The notes: generated by a model from the sequence alone, not told the origin. DNA of 64,000 bases from Bradyrhizobium sp. sGM-13 (GCF_018398875.1 NZ_JAGWDK010000028.1:1-64000); one strand, 5' to 3'; positions 8,930 to 17,444 are shown, counted from the first letter of the stretch. A program made the numbers and translations.

Positions 8930-9539
8930 CCTCCAAACTGTCGATCCCGAGGTCTCGCGCGTAAAGTTCGAGCGAGAGCTTGCCAACTATCGGAGCATGG
9001 AATCGGCCTATCGCAAGAGGGGCTGGATCCTGCTTGACGCAGAGTTTCCGGAAATCTTCGTGGTTTTCGCGGCGACTAAGCCGAGACCGCCTCCGATCGT
9101 CGCTGCCATCGTGCTGAATTTTACGGATCACGATCTGCGGCCGCCCTCCGTCAGGTTCGTGGACCCCTTCACGCGCGAACCGATACCCGCCAAATTGCTC
9201 CAGGTGCAAATGCTTCGCCGTGCGGCAATCCCCGGCGCAACTCCCGAAACCATTCGGGCGCTGGCCCAGCAGGGCGGGGTGCAACTGACAAACATGATTC
9301 AGTACAACAGCCCTGATGATCGGCCATCTATTTGTCTTCCCGGCATTCGCGAATACCACGACAATCCCGCTCACACCGGTGATTCATGGCTGATGCATCG
9401 AAGCTCTGGCGAAGGATCCTTAGTTTTTATCCTCGAAAAGATCTGGCACCACGGGGTATCTCCGATCGAGCATTACCAGGTGCAGGTCCAGATTCCGGCG
9501 GTGAACGTGCTGCCCTCATTACTCGCCGTACCGGAATGA
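8922..9539 (+). CDS. E2-like ubiquitin-conjugating protein
   Basis: This 205-residue protein is translated from GTG 8922, inside the end of the Ub-like gene. The N-terminal helix (KFERELANYRSMESAYRKRG) and strands with a proline-rich turn (LRPPSVRFVDPFTREPIP) fit a UBC fold. The key segment at about 131-160 contains PSICLPGIREYH and HTGDSWLMHR; Cys138 is the likely catalytic cysteine, with His146, His151 and His159 nearby, as in prokaryotic E2 families. The position between Ub-like and JAMM genes supports the call. It would take the modifier from the E1 as a thioester and pass it to a target. No E3-like gene is seen. The fold assignment is inferred from motif and context. Confidence 0.75.
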   Translation: MADLQTVDPEVSRVKFERELANYRSMESAYRKRGWILLDAEFPEIFVVFAATKPRPPPIVAAIVLNFTDHDLRPPSVRFVDPFTREPIPAKLLQVQMLRRAAIPGATPETIRALAQQGGVQLTNMIQYNSPDDRPSICLPGIREYHDNPAHTGDSWLMHRSSGEGSLVFILEKIWHHGVSPIEHYQVQVQIPAVNVLPSLLAVPE

Positions 9540-10024
9540 ATCAGATCGCGGAGGTTACGGTCCTCTCGGTACCGCGTGGCTGCGTAGACGAACTCCATGC
9601 CCATTTGCGGAAAGTGGGGCGTGAAGGGCATGAAGGTCTCGGCCTTTGGGTAGGCCGTCAGACGGGGCACCATTTTCAGGTACATAGGACTCTCATTCCC
9701 GCCCAGCGCCATATACGTACTGCCGACGGGGTGTGTGTCGTAACAGGACCTGAAGAGCTGCATCGCATAAATGTATGGCTGTACCGGGAGAAGCTTGCGC
9801 TCATTGCCCAGATACACAGTCATCCCGGCCGAGCCTATCATTCCAGCACGGACGACGAATACGCGATCGCCACCACGGTGGGGTCCTTGTCTTTGGTCGT
9901 GCCGAACTTCGCGCGAGTGCCCTTCGATCTCAGGAACGTCGCATCGTACCGGCTTGACGCGGCTGGAGTGTGGCGCCCCTTGTCGGTTGGCCAGGTTACG
10001 CGGATGATTTTAATCAAGGATTGA
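9536..10024 (+). CDS. JAB/MPN (JAMM) metallopeptidase, deubiquitinase-like
   Basis: The 162-residue protein starts at ATG 9536, overlapping the E2 stop as ATGA. It carries a complete JAMM motif: Glu33 (GHEGLGLWVG), then His94-Ser-His96, seven residues, Ser104, two residues, Asp107 (IHSHPGRAYHSSTDDEYA). This motif binds catalytic zinc in RPN11-like isopeptidases. An upstream in-frame extension exists but lies within the E2 coding sequence. In Ub-like operons the enzyme either matures the modifier or removes it from targets. The modifier here already ends in Gly-Gly, so removal is the likelier role. A single domain with no membrane segment implies a cytoplasmic location. Confidence 0.9.
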   Translation: MNQIAEVTVLSVPRGCVDELHAHLRKVGREGHEGLGLWVGRQTGHHFQVHRTLIPAQRHIRTADGVCVVTGPEELHRINVWLYREKLALIAQIHSHPGRAYHSSTDDEYAIATTVGSLSLVVPNFARVPFDLRNVASYRLDAAGVWRPLSVGQVTRMILIKD

Positions 10025-10027
10025 ACG

Positions 10028-11563
10028 ATGGCCATGGCCAACTTCATGGACCGTGCGGCGTCGGCGGCGTCGCGGGTGCTAACCAATTTCAAGATCTCAG
10101 CGTTCGAGGACAGGCTTGCCGCGCAAGTGATCGGAGTGTCTTTCGACGGCGCAGCCGTGCAGTCGCCGGAAGGCAGGGCCAGTCTGGATTTGATCATCAG
10201 GCTGTTGTCGCGTCTTTATCCGACGATCGCGCTGCGGCCGCTCGATGCAAAGGCGAAGGATCATGGTCCAATCCTGGAGTTCTTGGCGAAGTCCATCAAT
10301 CCCGAAATCGAGCTCGCCAAGACCAGGAAGGCCGTCACGGTTTCCGTGGTCGTTGGAAGCAGTCCGTCGCGCACTAAGTGTCCGACCTTCTTCATCGGCT
10401 CGGACGGATGGAGAGCCAAGCTTTCGAGCCGCGGTCTGGTTGGCTCCGGCAAGTCGATGAATCCGTTTGGCGCGGGAGCTGCGTCATGCTTCGCCGCAGC
10501 CAACGTCTTTCGGACGGTATTTGCCGATCAGCTGGATCAGGGCGACGCTGACGAACTTATCGACCTGTCAATGCTGACCTACGCCCAGGGCACCCCTGAC
10601 TCCGCTCCGGGCTTTGAGGGAACGGATATCGGCGAGACTCACCTCGTCGGGCTCGGCGCGATCGGCAATGGCGCTATATGGGCCTTGGCTCGAGCAGTGG
10701 GCCTTAAGGGATCGCTCCGTCTGGTGGACCATGAGGAGGTCGATCTTTCGAATCTGCAGCGCTACGTGCTGGCCGGTCAATGTGATGTTGGTTCACCAAA
10801 AGTGGATCTGGCGCGTGCCGCGCTCGCGGACACGGCGCTGCAAGTGTCGGCGCATTGTGCCAAATGGGACGTCTATGTGAGCGACCGGAACGATTGGATG
10901 TTCGAAAGAGTCGCTGTCGCATTGGACAACGCTCCGGACCGCATTGCCGTGCAGGGGGCGTTGCCGAAATGGATCGTAAACGCCTGGACACAGGAGCTTG
11001 ATCTCGGAGTGTCGCGCCACGGCTTTGATGACGGCCGGGCATGTCTGGCCTGCCTTTACTTGCCTCACGGGAAGGTAAAGGATGACGACGAGAAGATGGC
11101 TGAGGAGCTGAAGATGCCGGAGGCCCAACAAGAGATCCGGGATCTCCTTCAGACGAACAGGCCGGTGGATGTAGGTTTCGTCGAGCGTGTCGCCAAGACC
11201 TTCGACATCCCGTCCGAAGCCCTTAAAGAGTTTGTCGGCCAGTCCGTCCGATCGTTTCACCAGCGGGCAATCTGCGGGGGGATTGTCATGCGCCTGACGG
11301 ACGGAGCGCAGCCTGTGAGAGCCGTTGTGCCGATGTCATTTCAGTCGGCTCTCGCTGGCATAATGTTGGCGGCAGATCTCGTGAAGCACGCTTCCGGGCT
11401 TCTGAACCTGCAGACCACAAGCACACGGATTAACCTGCTTCGTCCACTCGCGTCGCATCTTCACGATCCCAAGGCGAAAGATAGGTCGGGACGGTGCATC
11501 TGCGCCGACGAAGACTTCTTAGCTGCATACCGACGAAAATACCCAAGCTGCAGAGCTCGTTAA
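10028..11563 (+). CDS. E1-like (ThiF/UBA) activating enzyme
   Basis: The 511-residue protein starts 3 bases after the JAMM stop. Residues 1-190 form an N-terminal domain of unknown fold. Residues ~200-440 are a ThiF/E1 adenylation domain, with GLGAIGNG (208-215) binding ATP and DHEEVDLSNLQR (234-245) the following acidic and Arg-containing motif. Cys339 and Cys342 (ACLAC), together with Cys490 and Cys492 near the end, could bind zinc. Cys416 (RAICGG) is a candidate thioester cysteine. It would adenylate the Gly-Gly end of the Ub-like protein and load the E2. No CD-NTase or effector gene is adjacent, so this is not a CBASS locus. It is closest in logic to Bil-type operons. Confidence 0.88.
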   Translation: MAMANFMDRAASAASRVLTNFKISAFEDRLAAQVIGVSFDGAAVQSPEGRASLDLIIRLLSRLYPTIALRPLDAKAKDHGPILEFLAKSINPEIELAKTRKAVTVSVVVGSSPSRTKCPTFFIGSDGWRAKLSSRGLVGSGKSMNPFGAGAASCFAAANVFRTVFADQLDQGDADELIDLSMLTYAQGTPDSAPGFEGTDIGETHLVGLGAIGNGAIWALARAVGLKGSLRLVDHEEVDLSNLQRYVLAGQCDVGSPKVDLARAALADTALQVSAHCAKWDVYVSDRNDWMFERVAVALDNAPDRIAVQGALPKWIVNAWTQELDLGVSRHGFDDGRACLACLYLPHGKVKDDDEKMAEELKMPEAQQEIRDLLQTNRPVDVGFVERVAKTFDIPSEALKEFVGQSVRSFHQRAICGGIVMRLTDGAQPVRAVVPMSFQSALAGIMLAADLVKHASGLLNLQTTSTRINLLRPLASHLHDPKAKDRSGRCICADEDFLAAYRRKYPSCRAR

Positions 11564-11763
11564 CTTCGATCTGATCACTATGGAAGGCCTCGCCTCACGG
11601 TAGGCGCGGCGAACGTGCGCTCCAACCGGACGCGCTGTTTTCACTTGGAACGGCTGCCAAGCTATTGAAATTGCTGAGGGGGCGCCTTTTTCCAAATGCG
11701 CCTTGAAGTTGTTGGATTATCAACCGCATTTGAATTCCAGAACACCCTCGACAAGAGCGCGGA

Positions 11764-11785
11764 GGGGGTGGATCACTCCACCCCC
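11764..11785. terminator. hairpin between the convergent E1 and ahpD genes
   Basis: GGGGGTGGA, loop TCAC, TCCACCCCC: a 9-bp GC-rich stem that includes the last codons and stop of ahpD. It lies 200 bases after the E1 stop. It could end transcription from either side, though no U-run is present. Confidence 0.4.
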
Positions 11786-12321
11786 TGGGTCACGCCCATG
11801 CCGGCCGCCTCGATCGCAACCGCAACTGACTGCACGATTGCGGCAAAGCGGACCGCGGTTTGGATGGCCGCCGAGCTGACGCCGGCTTCCCGCAGCACCT
11901 TCTCATGGGCGTCCATGCAGGCGCCGCAGCCGTTGATGGCGCTTACCGCCAGCGACCACAGCTCGAAATCGTCCCTGTCCACGCCGGGATTGCCGATCAC
12001 GTTCATGCGTAGCCGCGCCGGCATCGTCTTGTATTCCGGATTGGAGGCGAGGTGAACGAAGCGGTAGTAGACGTTGTTCATCGCCATCATGGAGGCCGCG
12101 GATTTCGCCGCCGCGACCGCGGCCGGCGTCATCACGACGGCCGCCGCCGATTCCATAGCTGCGATCACCACGGGATTGCGGGCCGCAATCGCGGTGGCGA
12201 GCAACAGCCCGTATTTGCTCTGCGGCGATATCGTCTCATCCGACATCATCGACGCCAAGTTGAGTCTCACGTCCTTGGCGAAATCGGGAATTTGGTCCTT
12301 TAGCTGTTCAATCGACATCAT
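11773..12321 (-). CDS. ahpD: alkyl hydroperoxidase AhpD
   Basis: The 182-residue protein shows the AhpD core: GCGACMDAHE with Cys132 and Cys135, proton-relay His139, and Glu120 upstream, the arrangement known for the catalytic Glu-Cys-Cys-His set. Length matches the family. AhpD reduces AhpC and itself has peroxidase activity. It starts at ATG 12321, three bases after the ahpC stop, so the two genes form one operon read from the minus strand. The operon is preceded by a sigma-54 promoter, which suggests expression in micro-oxic or symbiotic cells. Confidence 0.95.
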   Translation of the reverse strand: MMSIEQLKDQIPDFAKDVRLNLASMMSDETISPQSKYGLLLATAIAARNPVVIAAMESAAAVVMTPAAVAAAKSAASMMAMNNVYYRFVHLASNPEYKTMPARLRMNVIGNPGVDRDDFELWSLAVSAINGCGACMDAHEKVLREAGVSSAAIQTAVRFAAIVQSVAVAIEAAGMGVTQGVE

Positions 12322-12324
12322 GCC

Positions 12325-12879
12325 TCAAGCAACTTTCAGGGTTTCGCCGCCTATCTCGCGGTTACAGGCGCAGAGCTCGTCGGTCTGCAGGGCATCCAGC
12401 ACGCGCAGCGTGTCCTTCGGGCTGCGGCCGACATTGAGATTGGTCGCGTAGACGTGCTGGATCGTATTGTCGGGGTCGACGACGAATGTGTAGCGATAGG
12501 CGACGCCGTCGGGCGAACGGACGTCAAGGCCATCGACCAACCCGCCCTTCGTGTCGGCAAACTGCCAGATCGGCAGATGGTGCAGGTCCTTGTGCGAGCG
12601 CCGCCAAGCGAGCTTGCAGAACTCGTTGTCGGTCGATCCGCCTAGCACGACCGCATCGCGGTCGGCAAAATCCTTCGACAGGCGGGCAAACTCCGCGATC
12701 TCGGTTGGGCAGACGAAGGTGAAATCCTTGGGGTAGAAGAAGATGACTTTCCATTTCCCAGGGAAGCTGTTCTCCGTCAGCGTCTCGAACGCGCTCTGCC
12801 CGTTCTCCTCGTGCAGGTGAAAACCGGGCTTCACGCCAGTGATTTCGAACGACGGTAACTTACTTCCAATTCCAAGCAT
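12325..12879 (-). CDS. ahpC: alkyl hydroperoxide reductase AhpC (2-Cys peroxiredoxin)
   Basis: The 184-residue peroxiredoxin has its peroxidatic cysteine at Cys57 in DFTFVCPTE and a resolving cysteine in DELCACN near residue 170, the pattern of actinobacterial and rhizobial AhpC proteins that work with AhpD rather than AhpF. It reduces hydrogen peroxide, organic peroxides and peroxynitrite in the cytoplasm. First gene of ahpCD; start ATG 12879. The -24/-12 promoter lies 55-70 bases upstream. Confidence 0.95.
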   Translation of the reverse strand: MLGIGSKLPSFEITGVKPGFHLHEENGQSAFETLTENSFPGKWKVIFFYPKDFTFVCPTEIAEFARLSKDFADRDAVVLGGSTDNEFCKLAWRRSHKDLHHLPIWQFADTKGGLVDGLDVRSPDGVAYRYTFVVDPDNTIQHVYATNLNVGRSPKDTLRVLDALQTDELCACNREIGGETLKVA

Positions 12880-12933
12880 ATTGTCCTCACAAGATTGCTT
12901 CGCGTGGAAACCGATGATTCCAGCCTCAGGCGA

Positions 12934-12949
12934 AGCAAGCGATATGCCA
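12934..12949 (-). promoter_or_regulatory. sigma-54 (-24/-12) promoter for ahpCD
   Basis: On the minus strand TGGCATATCGCTTGCT fits the TGGCACG-N4-TTGCW consensus with the invariant GG and GC 10 bases apart. The expected start point is near 12923, about 45 bases before the ahpC ATG. No perfect TGT-N10-ACA NifA site was found in the next 200 bases, only near matches of the form TGG-N10-ACA. Confidence 0.7.
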
Positions 12950-13148
12950 GGTGATCTCGCGATTCAACTGGCGGAAATGCAACAAACGGATGCTCGTCGT
13001 GGAGGCATCTTAACAGCATGGTTTCGATTGAATGGTCCTGCCGTCCTGCATCAAACTGAGCATGTTGCCGTGCTCGACCGGTTGCGCGCCTTTGAACGAT
13101 TAGCCCAACTCAACTGTTCGGGTTATGATGCCGAAGGAATGCGCTTGA

Positions 13149-13955
13149 TTAAGATGAAACCCAGCGCGCGCGGCAATGTTCCGCCAAGCCACTGGTCGCT
13201 CCCACGACGCGCACGAGGACAGCTGATGTGAGGTGGCGCGGGAACCGGCACTGACGGTGTTTTGATCGAGCCAATGACGCGGCGGACATTCTCGGGGTCA
13301 AAATTGTGGATGCCCTCCCGCCCGTGATCAAGCTGTCGGATCTGATGATCGGTAAATAGCCGCTGACGGGATGGAATGCGCGCGGATGCGCGGCAGGCGC
13401 TGGGCGATGTCGCGCCACCATTCCTTCACGACCTGGCGCCCGCACAGCAGCGTCGTGCCGACATTTCCGGTGAAAGTCCGCCAGGCGGCATGGCATTTTC
13501 AGGGACGGCAGTGAGGACCGGCACGCCAGCAATGATCGCATCAGCAAAATTCGTCGCGCAGGCCCCGGCCGGACGCCTCCTGCTTGGAGAATTTGTTGAT
13601 CACGAGGAGATCGACGTGAAGCTTGATCGCGCGAGACGCGACAACTGCGGCATCGGCAAGCCCATTAGCATCGAGCTTGCAGGAAATGGCGCCGCTGCCG
13701 AGTGGCTGACAGCTCGGAATCTCGCGCCCCGTCGCAACGTCGCGCGCGAGCATGGTTTTCATGCCGTTTGCGCCCTTGAGGTTTCGCTGGACGATGCCGC
13801 CGACGCGCACTCCTTGCCGCGCGAGATCCTGGGTGAAGTCGGCGAGCAGCGTATCCGGCGTCTTGTTCGGGCCTATAGAGGATTGCCGCGACGCGCTTGG
13901 GATAGATCTCGGCGTGGTTGGCGATCATGGGCTTGATCCTCTTGGCTCGTTTCAA
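13149..13955 (-). pseudogene. DUF2478 (P-loop NTPase-like, mod-linked) gene, frameshifted
   Basis: Minus-strand pieces read in order: a start with YPKRVAAILYRPEQDAGYAA (13955-13890), then in another frame VRVGGIVQRNLKGANGMKTM, DVATGREIPSCQPLGSGA and HVDLLVINKFSKQEASGRGL (13810-13541), then a frame change into a poorly preserved tail to about 13200. This is the DUF2478 family, often found next to molybdate transporter genes in rhizobia. Its position directly after the decayed mod copy fits. At least two frameshifts mean no full product. Its normal function is uncertain. Confidence 0.7.
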
Positions 13956-13987
13956 ACCGCGGCGCTTGCCCGTCCAGCATCTACTGC

Positions 13988-14235
13988 TGGCGTAGATGGC
14001 GCGATGCCCTAGCGTTCAGAGGTCGTGAACCAATGAGACGACCCCTGACCAGGGCGAACACGTCCATTCCATGGTTGAGCCTTAGCGCATAGGCAGCGGC
14101 GCGTCATGCGCGCTGTGCTGAGATCGCCGCCACACCTTTGGCCCGTTCACTGAACTGCGCATCGATCGCAAAGCTAGCGAGCCTACCGCTGAAGGCGATT
14201 TCGATTCGCTCTGGTGTGGCTGTCCTCACGTGCTC
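13988..14235 (-). pseudogene. modC remnant (decayed mod copy)
   Basis: From 14232 the minus strand encodes VRTATPERIEIAF followed by a version of the first 40 residues of the intact ModC at 16339 (ERAKGVAAIS). It then loses the Walker A region and decays. It lies just downstream of the modA'-modB' fusion, preserving the A-B-C order. It is a partial copy of the intact modC and is non-functional. Confidence 0.6.
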
Positions 14236-14251
14236 TCCTTGCGCTGCACTT

Positions 14252-14908
14252 CTAGAACAACGTTGCGGCGAGGATTACCGCAAGGCCGAGCATCACCATG
14301 CCCATGGCAAGCCAGCTTGGCCACGGAGGCGTTGGGAAGCGGCTGCACCACGGAAGAGAGCGCGTACAAAACCCATCCGACCACAAGCCCGAAGGTGAAG
14401 GCGAGGGCGCGCCCGCCCCAGAGAGAGGCGAGAATCCCGCGACCAGCTTCGGCTGCGTCGACTCATAGGCGCCGAGCGCTTTAATAGCGTGCTCTGCGGC
14501 TGCGCCATAAAGCGCCGCGGCCGGATTGTAGATCGACCGTTTTGCGAAAGTCTCCGCGTCGTTCACGAACTTTTGAGTCGAACTCCAGAGCACGAGGTTG
14601 CCGATCGCATCGGTGAAGCGGCTTTCCGGAACCGCGAGACGTTTCTCGAGCAGTTTGCTCGGGCGGGCGTTGTCGGCCGAAAGAAACACCTCAAACGGCG
14701 CCCCTTGCGTGATCTGGCTGTAAAACTGTCCGCTCGCGCCAAAGCTCAACAGGGCCTCGCCCAGTCTTCTGCTTAAACGACGCTGCATCTCCTTGGACGG
14801 TATGGTGAAGTTAGCGGCGACCGCCACATCGATCTCCGCCGCTTCCGCATTTCCGAACATAAGCAGCGTCAGAATTGAGTTGATCAGGATCAGTCGGGTA
14901 AGCGTCAT
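14252..14908 (-). pseudogene. modA'-modB' fusion remnant (decayed mod copy)
   Basis: The 218-codon ORF starts as a normal molybdate-binding protein ModA: a signal peptide (LILINSILTLLMFGNAEA), then AEIDVAVAANFT and FGASGQFYSQITQGAPFEVF. It breaks off near residue 155 and runs into frame-mixed ModB sequence ending in a transmembrane stretch (AMGMVMLGLAVILAATLF). The C-terminal half of ModA and nearly all of ModB are gone. A sigma-54 promoter remains upstream (14973-14988), so transcription may persist. Confidence 0.75.
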
Positions 14909-14972
14909 TGGGCATTCCAGGGATGGGCCGCTGCGATGGCTCTGGCCGCGGCGGCTCTTTGCTTCTCATCCC

Positions 14973-14988
14973 AGCAATCGGCGTGCCG
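14973..14988 (-). promoter_or_regulatory. sigma-54 promoter of the decayed mod copy
   Basis: The minus strand reads CGGCACGCCGATTGCT; GG and GC are 10 bases apart and only the first T of the consensus differs. It lies 65 bases upstream of the modA' start, the same spacing as in the second copy at 17351. Confidence 0.65.
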
Positions 14989-15091
14989 TTCGGGAACATG
15001 GTGCGCGCCTTGGTTGACGACACTGAAACGCGCATAGCTGCCAGCGTGCCCGTGGAATGCTGGGTCGCTCTGCCAGCTTCCGATATCGCCG

Positions 15092-16339
15092 TCAAGTGAC
15101 ATGCGTGGCACGACAAGAGTGGAGGCTTAAGAAGATGCCGCTCGCCTCTCGTGCCGAGCTTCTCGTTTCACGCCGCGGCGTCGCTTGCCTGTCCCCAGGA
15201 TCTGCTGTTGGCGTGGAAGCTGGTATGGTTTGCAGTGGCGGTTCAGAGGCCGAGAGCAGCGAAACGTGCTTGAGCTGGGCGAATACGTCCACTCCATCCT
15301 TGAGCCCTAGCGAATCAAAGGAGAAACGCGTTATGCGCGCCAAAATCTCCGTGCCCGAGCCCCCGGTGCCGAGCGCAAGTACCAGCGTGATCTCAGCCGC
15401 GCCGAGCGGCAAACAGGCTCTGATGCGCGCCGGAAAGACATTGAGGATGGACCCTGCGCGCGGTGCTTCGCGCGCGACGCTGACGTCGTAGGCAGCGATG
15501 CGCAGCCGTTGGTGCACGCCGGGTGCAAGCGGCGGCGCCGGCACCAACAGGCGCGCACCTTTGAGGCGGAGAATAAGAAGCCCATAGCGCCCATCATAGC
15601 CGCTCACCACGGCATCAAGGCTGATGGCGGCTTCGCGGCTCGCCGCAAGCGGCAGCGCAGGATCGGTCTGCAAGACATGCAGCGGCCCAGCCGCGGTTAC
15701 CATGCCGCGCTCCATCATAACGAGATGATCGGCAAAGCGTTCGATCTCCGCCATGTCATGGCCGATGTAGATCATCGGCAGCGCGAGCTTCTCGGGCAGG
15801 CGCTCGACGAACGGCAGAATCTCACGTTTGGCGCAGCTGTCGAGCGCGCCAAGCGGCTCGTCCATCACAAGCAGTCTGGGCTGAGACAACAGCGCGCGAC
15901 CCATGGCAACGCGCTGCCGCTCGCCGCCGGAGAGATGCGAGGGAGAGCGATCGAGCAGCGGCGCCAGGTCGAGAAGTTCGAGCACCTCATCAAACGCGAT
16001 CGGCGTCGGTTTGGGTTTGGGCGCACCGTAAAGCAAGTTGCGCCTGACCGACAAATGGGGAAAGAGACTCGCCTCCTGAGACACATAGCCGATGGGACGC
16101 AGATGCGGTGGGCGGAAGGTAGTCTTGTCCTGCCATACCTCGCCATCGATGGCGCAGAAGCCGGCCGGCAGACGCTCAAGGCCGGCGATGCAGCGCGCCA
16201 CCGCAGTCTTGCCGCAGCCTGGCGGGCCGAAAATCGCCGCCACGCCTTTGGCCGGTACGCTGAATCGCGTATCGAGTGGAAAGCTAGCGATACTGCCACT
16301 CAAGGCAATTTCAATCCGGCCCGGTGTGGCTGTCCTCAC
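15092..16339 (-). CDS. modC: molybdate ABC transporter ATP-binding protein ModC
   Basis: The 415-residue protein has Walker A GPPGCGKTA (38-46), a Q-loop region (YVSQEASLFPH), signature LSGGERQRVAMGRALL, Walker B LLVMDEPLGALD and the H-loop IYIGHD, then a MOP/TOBE regulatory part (residues ~250-365). It would power molybdate import for nitrogenase and other molybdoenzymes. The start is GTG 16339, overlapping the modB stop as GTGA. The C-terminus after about residue 365 (SASEPPLQTIPAST onward) is some 50 residues longer than usual ModC and basic, probably read-through into former downstream sequence. It should be active if the tail is tolerated. Confidence 0.92.
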   Translation of the reverse strand: MRTATPGRIEIALSGSIASFPLDTRFSVPAKGVAAIFGPPGCGKTAVARCIAGLERLPAGFCAIDGEVWQDKTTFRPPHLRPIGYVSQEASLFPHLSVRRNLLYGAPKPKPTPIAFDEVLELLDLAPLLDRSPSHLSGGERQRVAMGRALLSQPRLLVMDEPLGALDSCAKREILPFVERLPEKLALPMIYIGHDMAEIERFADHLVMMERGMVTAAGPLHVLQTDPALPLAASREAAISLDAVVSGYDGRYGLLILRLKGARLLVPAPPLAPGVHQRLRIAAYDVSVAREAPRAGSILNVFPARIRACLPLGAAEITLVLALGTGGSGTEILARITRFSFDSLGLKDGVDVFAQLKHVSLLSASEPPLQTIPASTPTADPGDRQATPRRETRSSAREASGIFLSLHSCRATHVT

Positions 16340-17022
16340 GTGCTCCTCCTTCTGCTGTATTTGTCGATCAAGGTTAAGGCGAGGACTACCGCAACGGCGA
16401 ACATCAGCATGGCGCCGGCAAGCCAGCTTGCTTCGCGCCAGCGCGACTCTTGGACAAAGTCGAAGAGAAAGGCCGACAGCACCTTGGTGCGCCCAGGAAT
16501 GTTGCCGCCGATCATCAGCACGACGCCGAACGTGCCGATCGTATGCGCAAAGCCAAGCACGGCGGCTGTCAAAAGACCCGGTCGCGCCAGAGGCAGGGCG
16601 ACCGTGAAGAAGGCATATAACGGTGAGGCGCGCAGAGTGGCCGCGATCTCCAGCGGGCGGTCACCCATGGCAGCGAAGGTGTTGCGGATGGGCTGCACCA
16701 CCAAAGGCAGCGCGGACAAAACCGATCCGACCACGAGCCCCGCAAAGGTGAAGGCCAGCGTGCGCCCGCCCCACAGAGAGGCGAGAAGGCCGACCGGGCC
16801 GTTCGGGCCGAGCAGGACGAGCAGGTAAAAACTGAGTACTGTTGGCGGCAGCACCAGCGGCAGCGCGATCATCGTGGCCACCGCCTCAGTCCAAAGGCTC
16901 TTCGAGCGTGCTAGCCACCACGCGAGCGGCGTGCCAACGATCAGCAGGATCACGGTCGTCACGCTCGCGAGCTCGATCGTGAGCCCGAGCGACTGCCAGA
17001 TTTCTGGCGAAAAGCTATCCAT
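16336..17022 (-). CDS. modB: molybdate ABC transporter permease ModB
   Basis: From ATG 17022 the protein is 228 residues, the normal ModB length; a longer form from 17073 adds 17 unconvincing residues. It has about five membrane helices (LTIELASVTTVILLIVGTPL, MIALPLVLPPTVLSFYLLVL and others) and the EAA loop EIAATLRASPLYAFFTVALP. It forms the inner-membrane channel with ModC and needs ModA in the periplasm. The adjacent modA is broken, so a ModA from elsewhere in the genome would have to serve it. Confidence 0.93.
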   Translation of the reverse strand: MDSFSPEIWQSLGLTIELASVTTVILLIVGTPLAWWLARSKSLWTEAVATMIALPLVLPPTVLSFYLLVLLGPNGPVGLLASLWGGRTLAFTFAGLVVGSVLSALPLVVQPIRNTFAAMGDRPLEIAATLRASPLYAFFTVALPLARPGLLTAAVLGFAHTIGTFGVVLMIGGNIPGRTKVLSAFLFDFVQESRWREASWLAGAMLMFAVAVVLALTLIDKYSRRRST

Positions 17023-17059
17023 GTGCGTCAACTTAAGCGTTCGAGCACAGAGCACATGG

Positions 17060-17286
17060 TCATGCTCGCGCAATGATTGCGTAGGCTAACGGGCCCCTTA
17101 CGGAAGGCGCGCGTCGCTCGGTTATTGGCGTCATTCTCCAACCGCACCAAGATTTCTGTTTGAGGGGTGCGATGTCCCCGGCCGGCTCGGTGAACTTGGC
17201 GGCAACCGCGAGATTGATGTCCGCCGGTTCTTCACTGAGTATAAGCGCCATCAGTGCTTTAATCGGGATCAATCGAGCGCGGCTCA
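17060..17286 (-). pseudogene. modA remnant (second mod copy)
   Basis: ATG 17286 begins a signal peptide (ARLIPIKALMALILSEEPAD) and the mature start INLAVAAKFTEPAGDIAPL, clearly ModA. After about 45 residues the sequence leaves the family, and the ORF ends near 17060 after only about 75 residues. Most of the gene is deleted. The sigma-54 promoter and a NifA-type site upstream are intact, so modBC downstream can still be transcribed. Confidence 0.75.
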
Positions 17287-17350
17287 TCGGGCACTCCTGA
17301 GACGGGGCCGCTGCGAGCGCTTTGGCTGCGGCGGGTTTGCGCCTGATCCC

Positions 17351-17366
17351 AGCAATCGCCGTGCCG
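17351..17366 (-). promoter_or_regulatory. sigma-54 promoter for modA'BC
   Basis: The minus strand reads CGGCACGGCGATTGCT (GGCACG-N4-TTGCT), 65 bases before the modA' ATG. GG and GC spacing is exact. Confidence 0.72.
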
Positions 17367-17444
17367 CTCGAAGGATTCTGGCGAGCGCCTTGCTTGGCGA
17401 GAGAAAAAGCGCGTAACTGCCTGCTTTTGGATGACGTTGCCGAT

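Noticed and set aside
8639..11563. Calling the Ub-like operon a CBASS locus
   Set aside because: CBASS requires a CD-NTase and an effector gene; neither is present next to the four genes.
12960..13020. TGG-N10-ACA sequences upstream of the ahpCD promoter as NifA sites
   Set aside because: Two near matches exist, but the required TGT half is not present in either, so I do not call a NifA site.
13376..13936. A 186-codon plus-strand ORF over the DUF2478 region
   Set aside because: It is the antisense shadow of the frameshifted DUF2478 gene, which has recognisable motifs on the minus strand.
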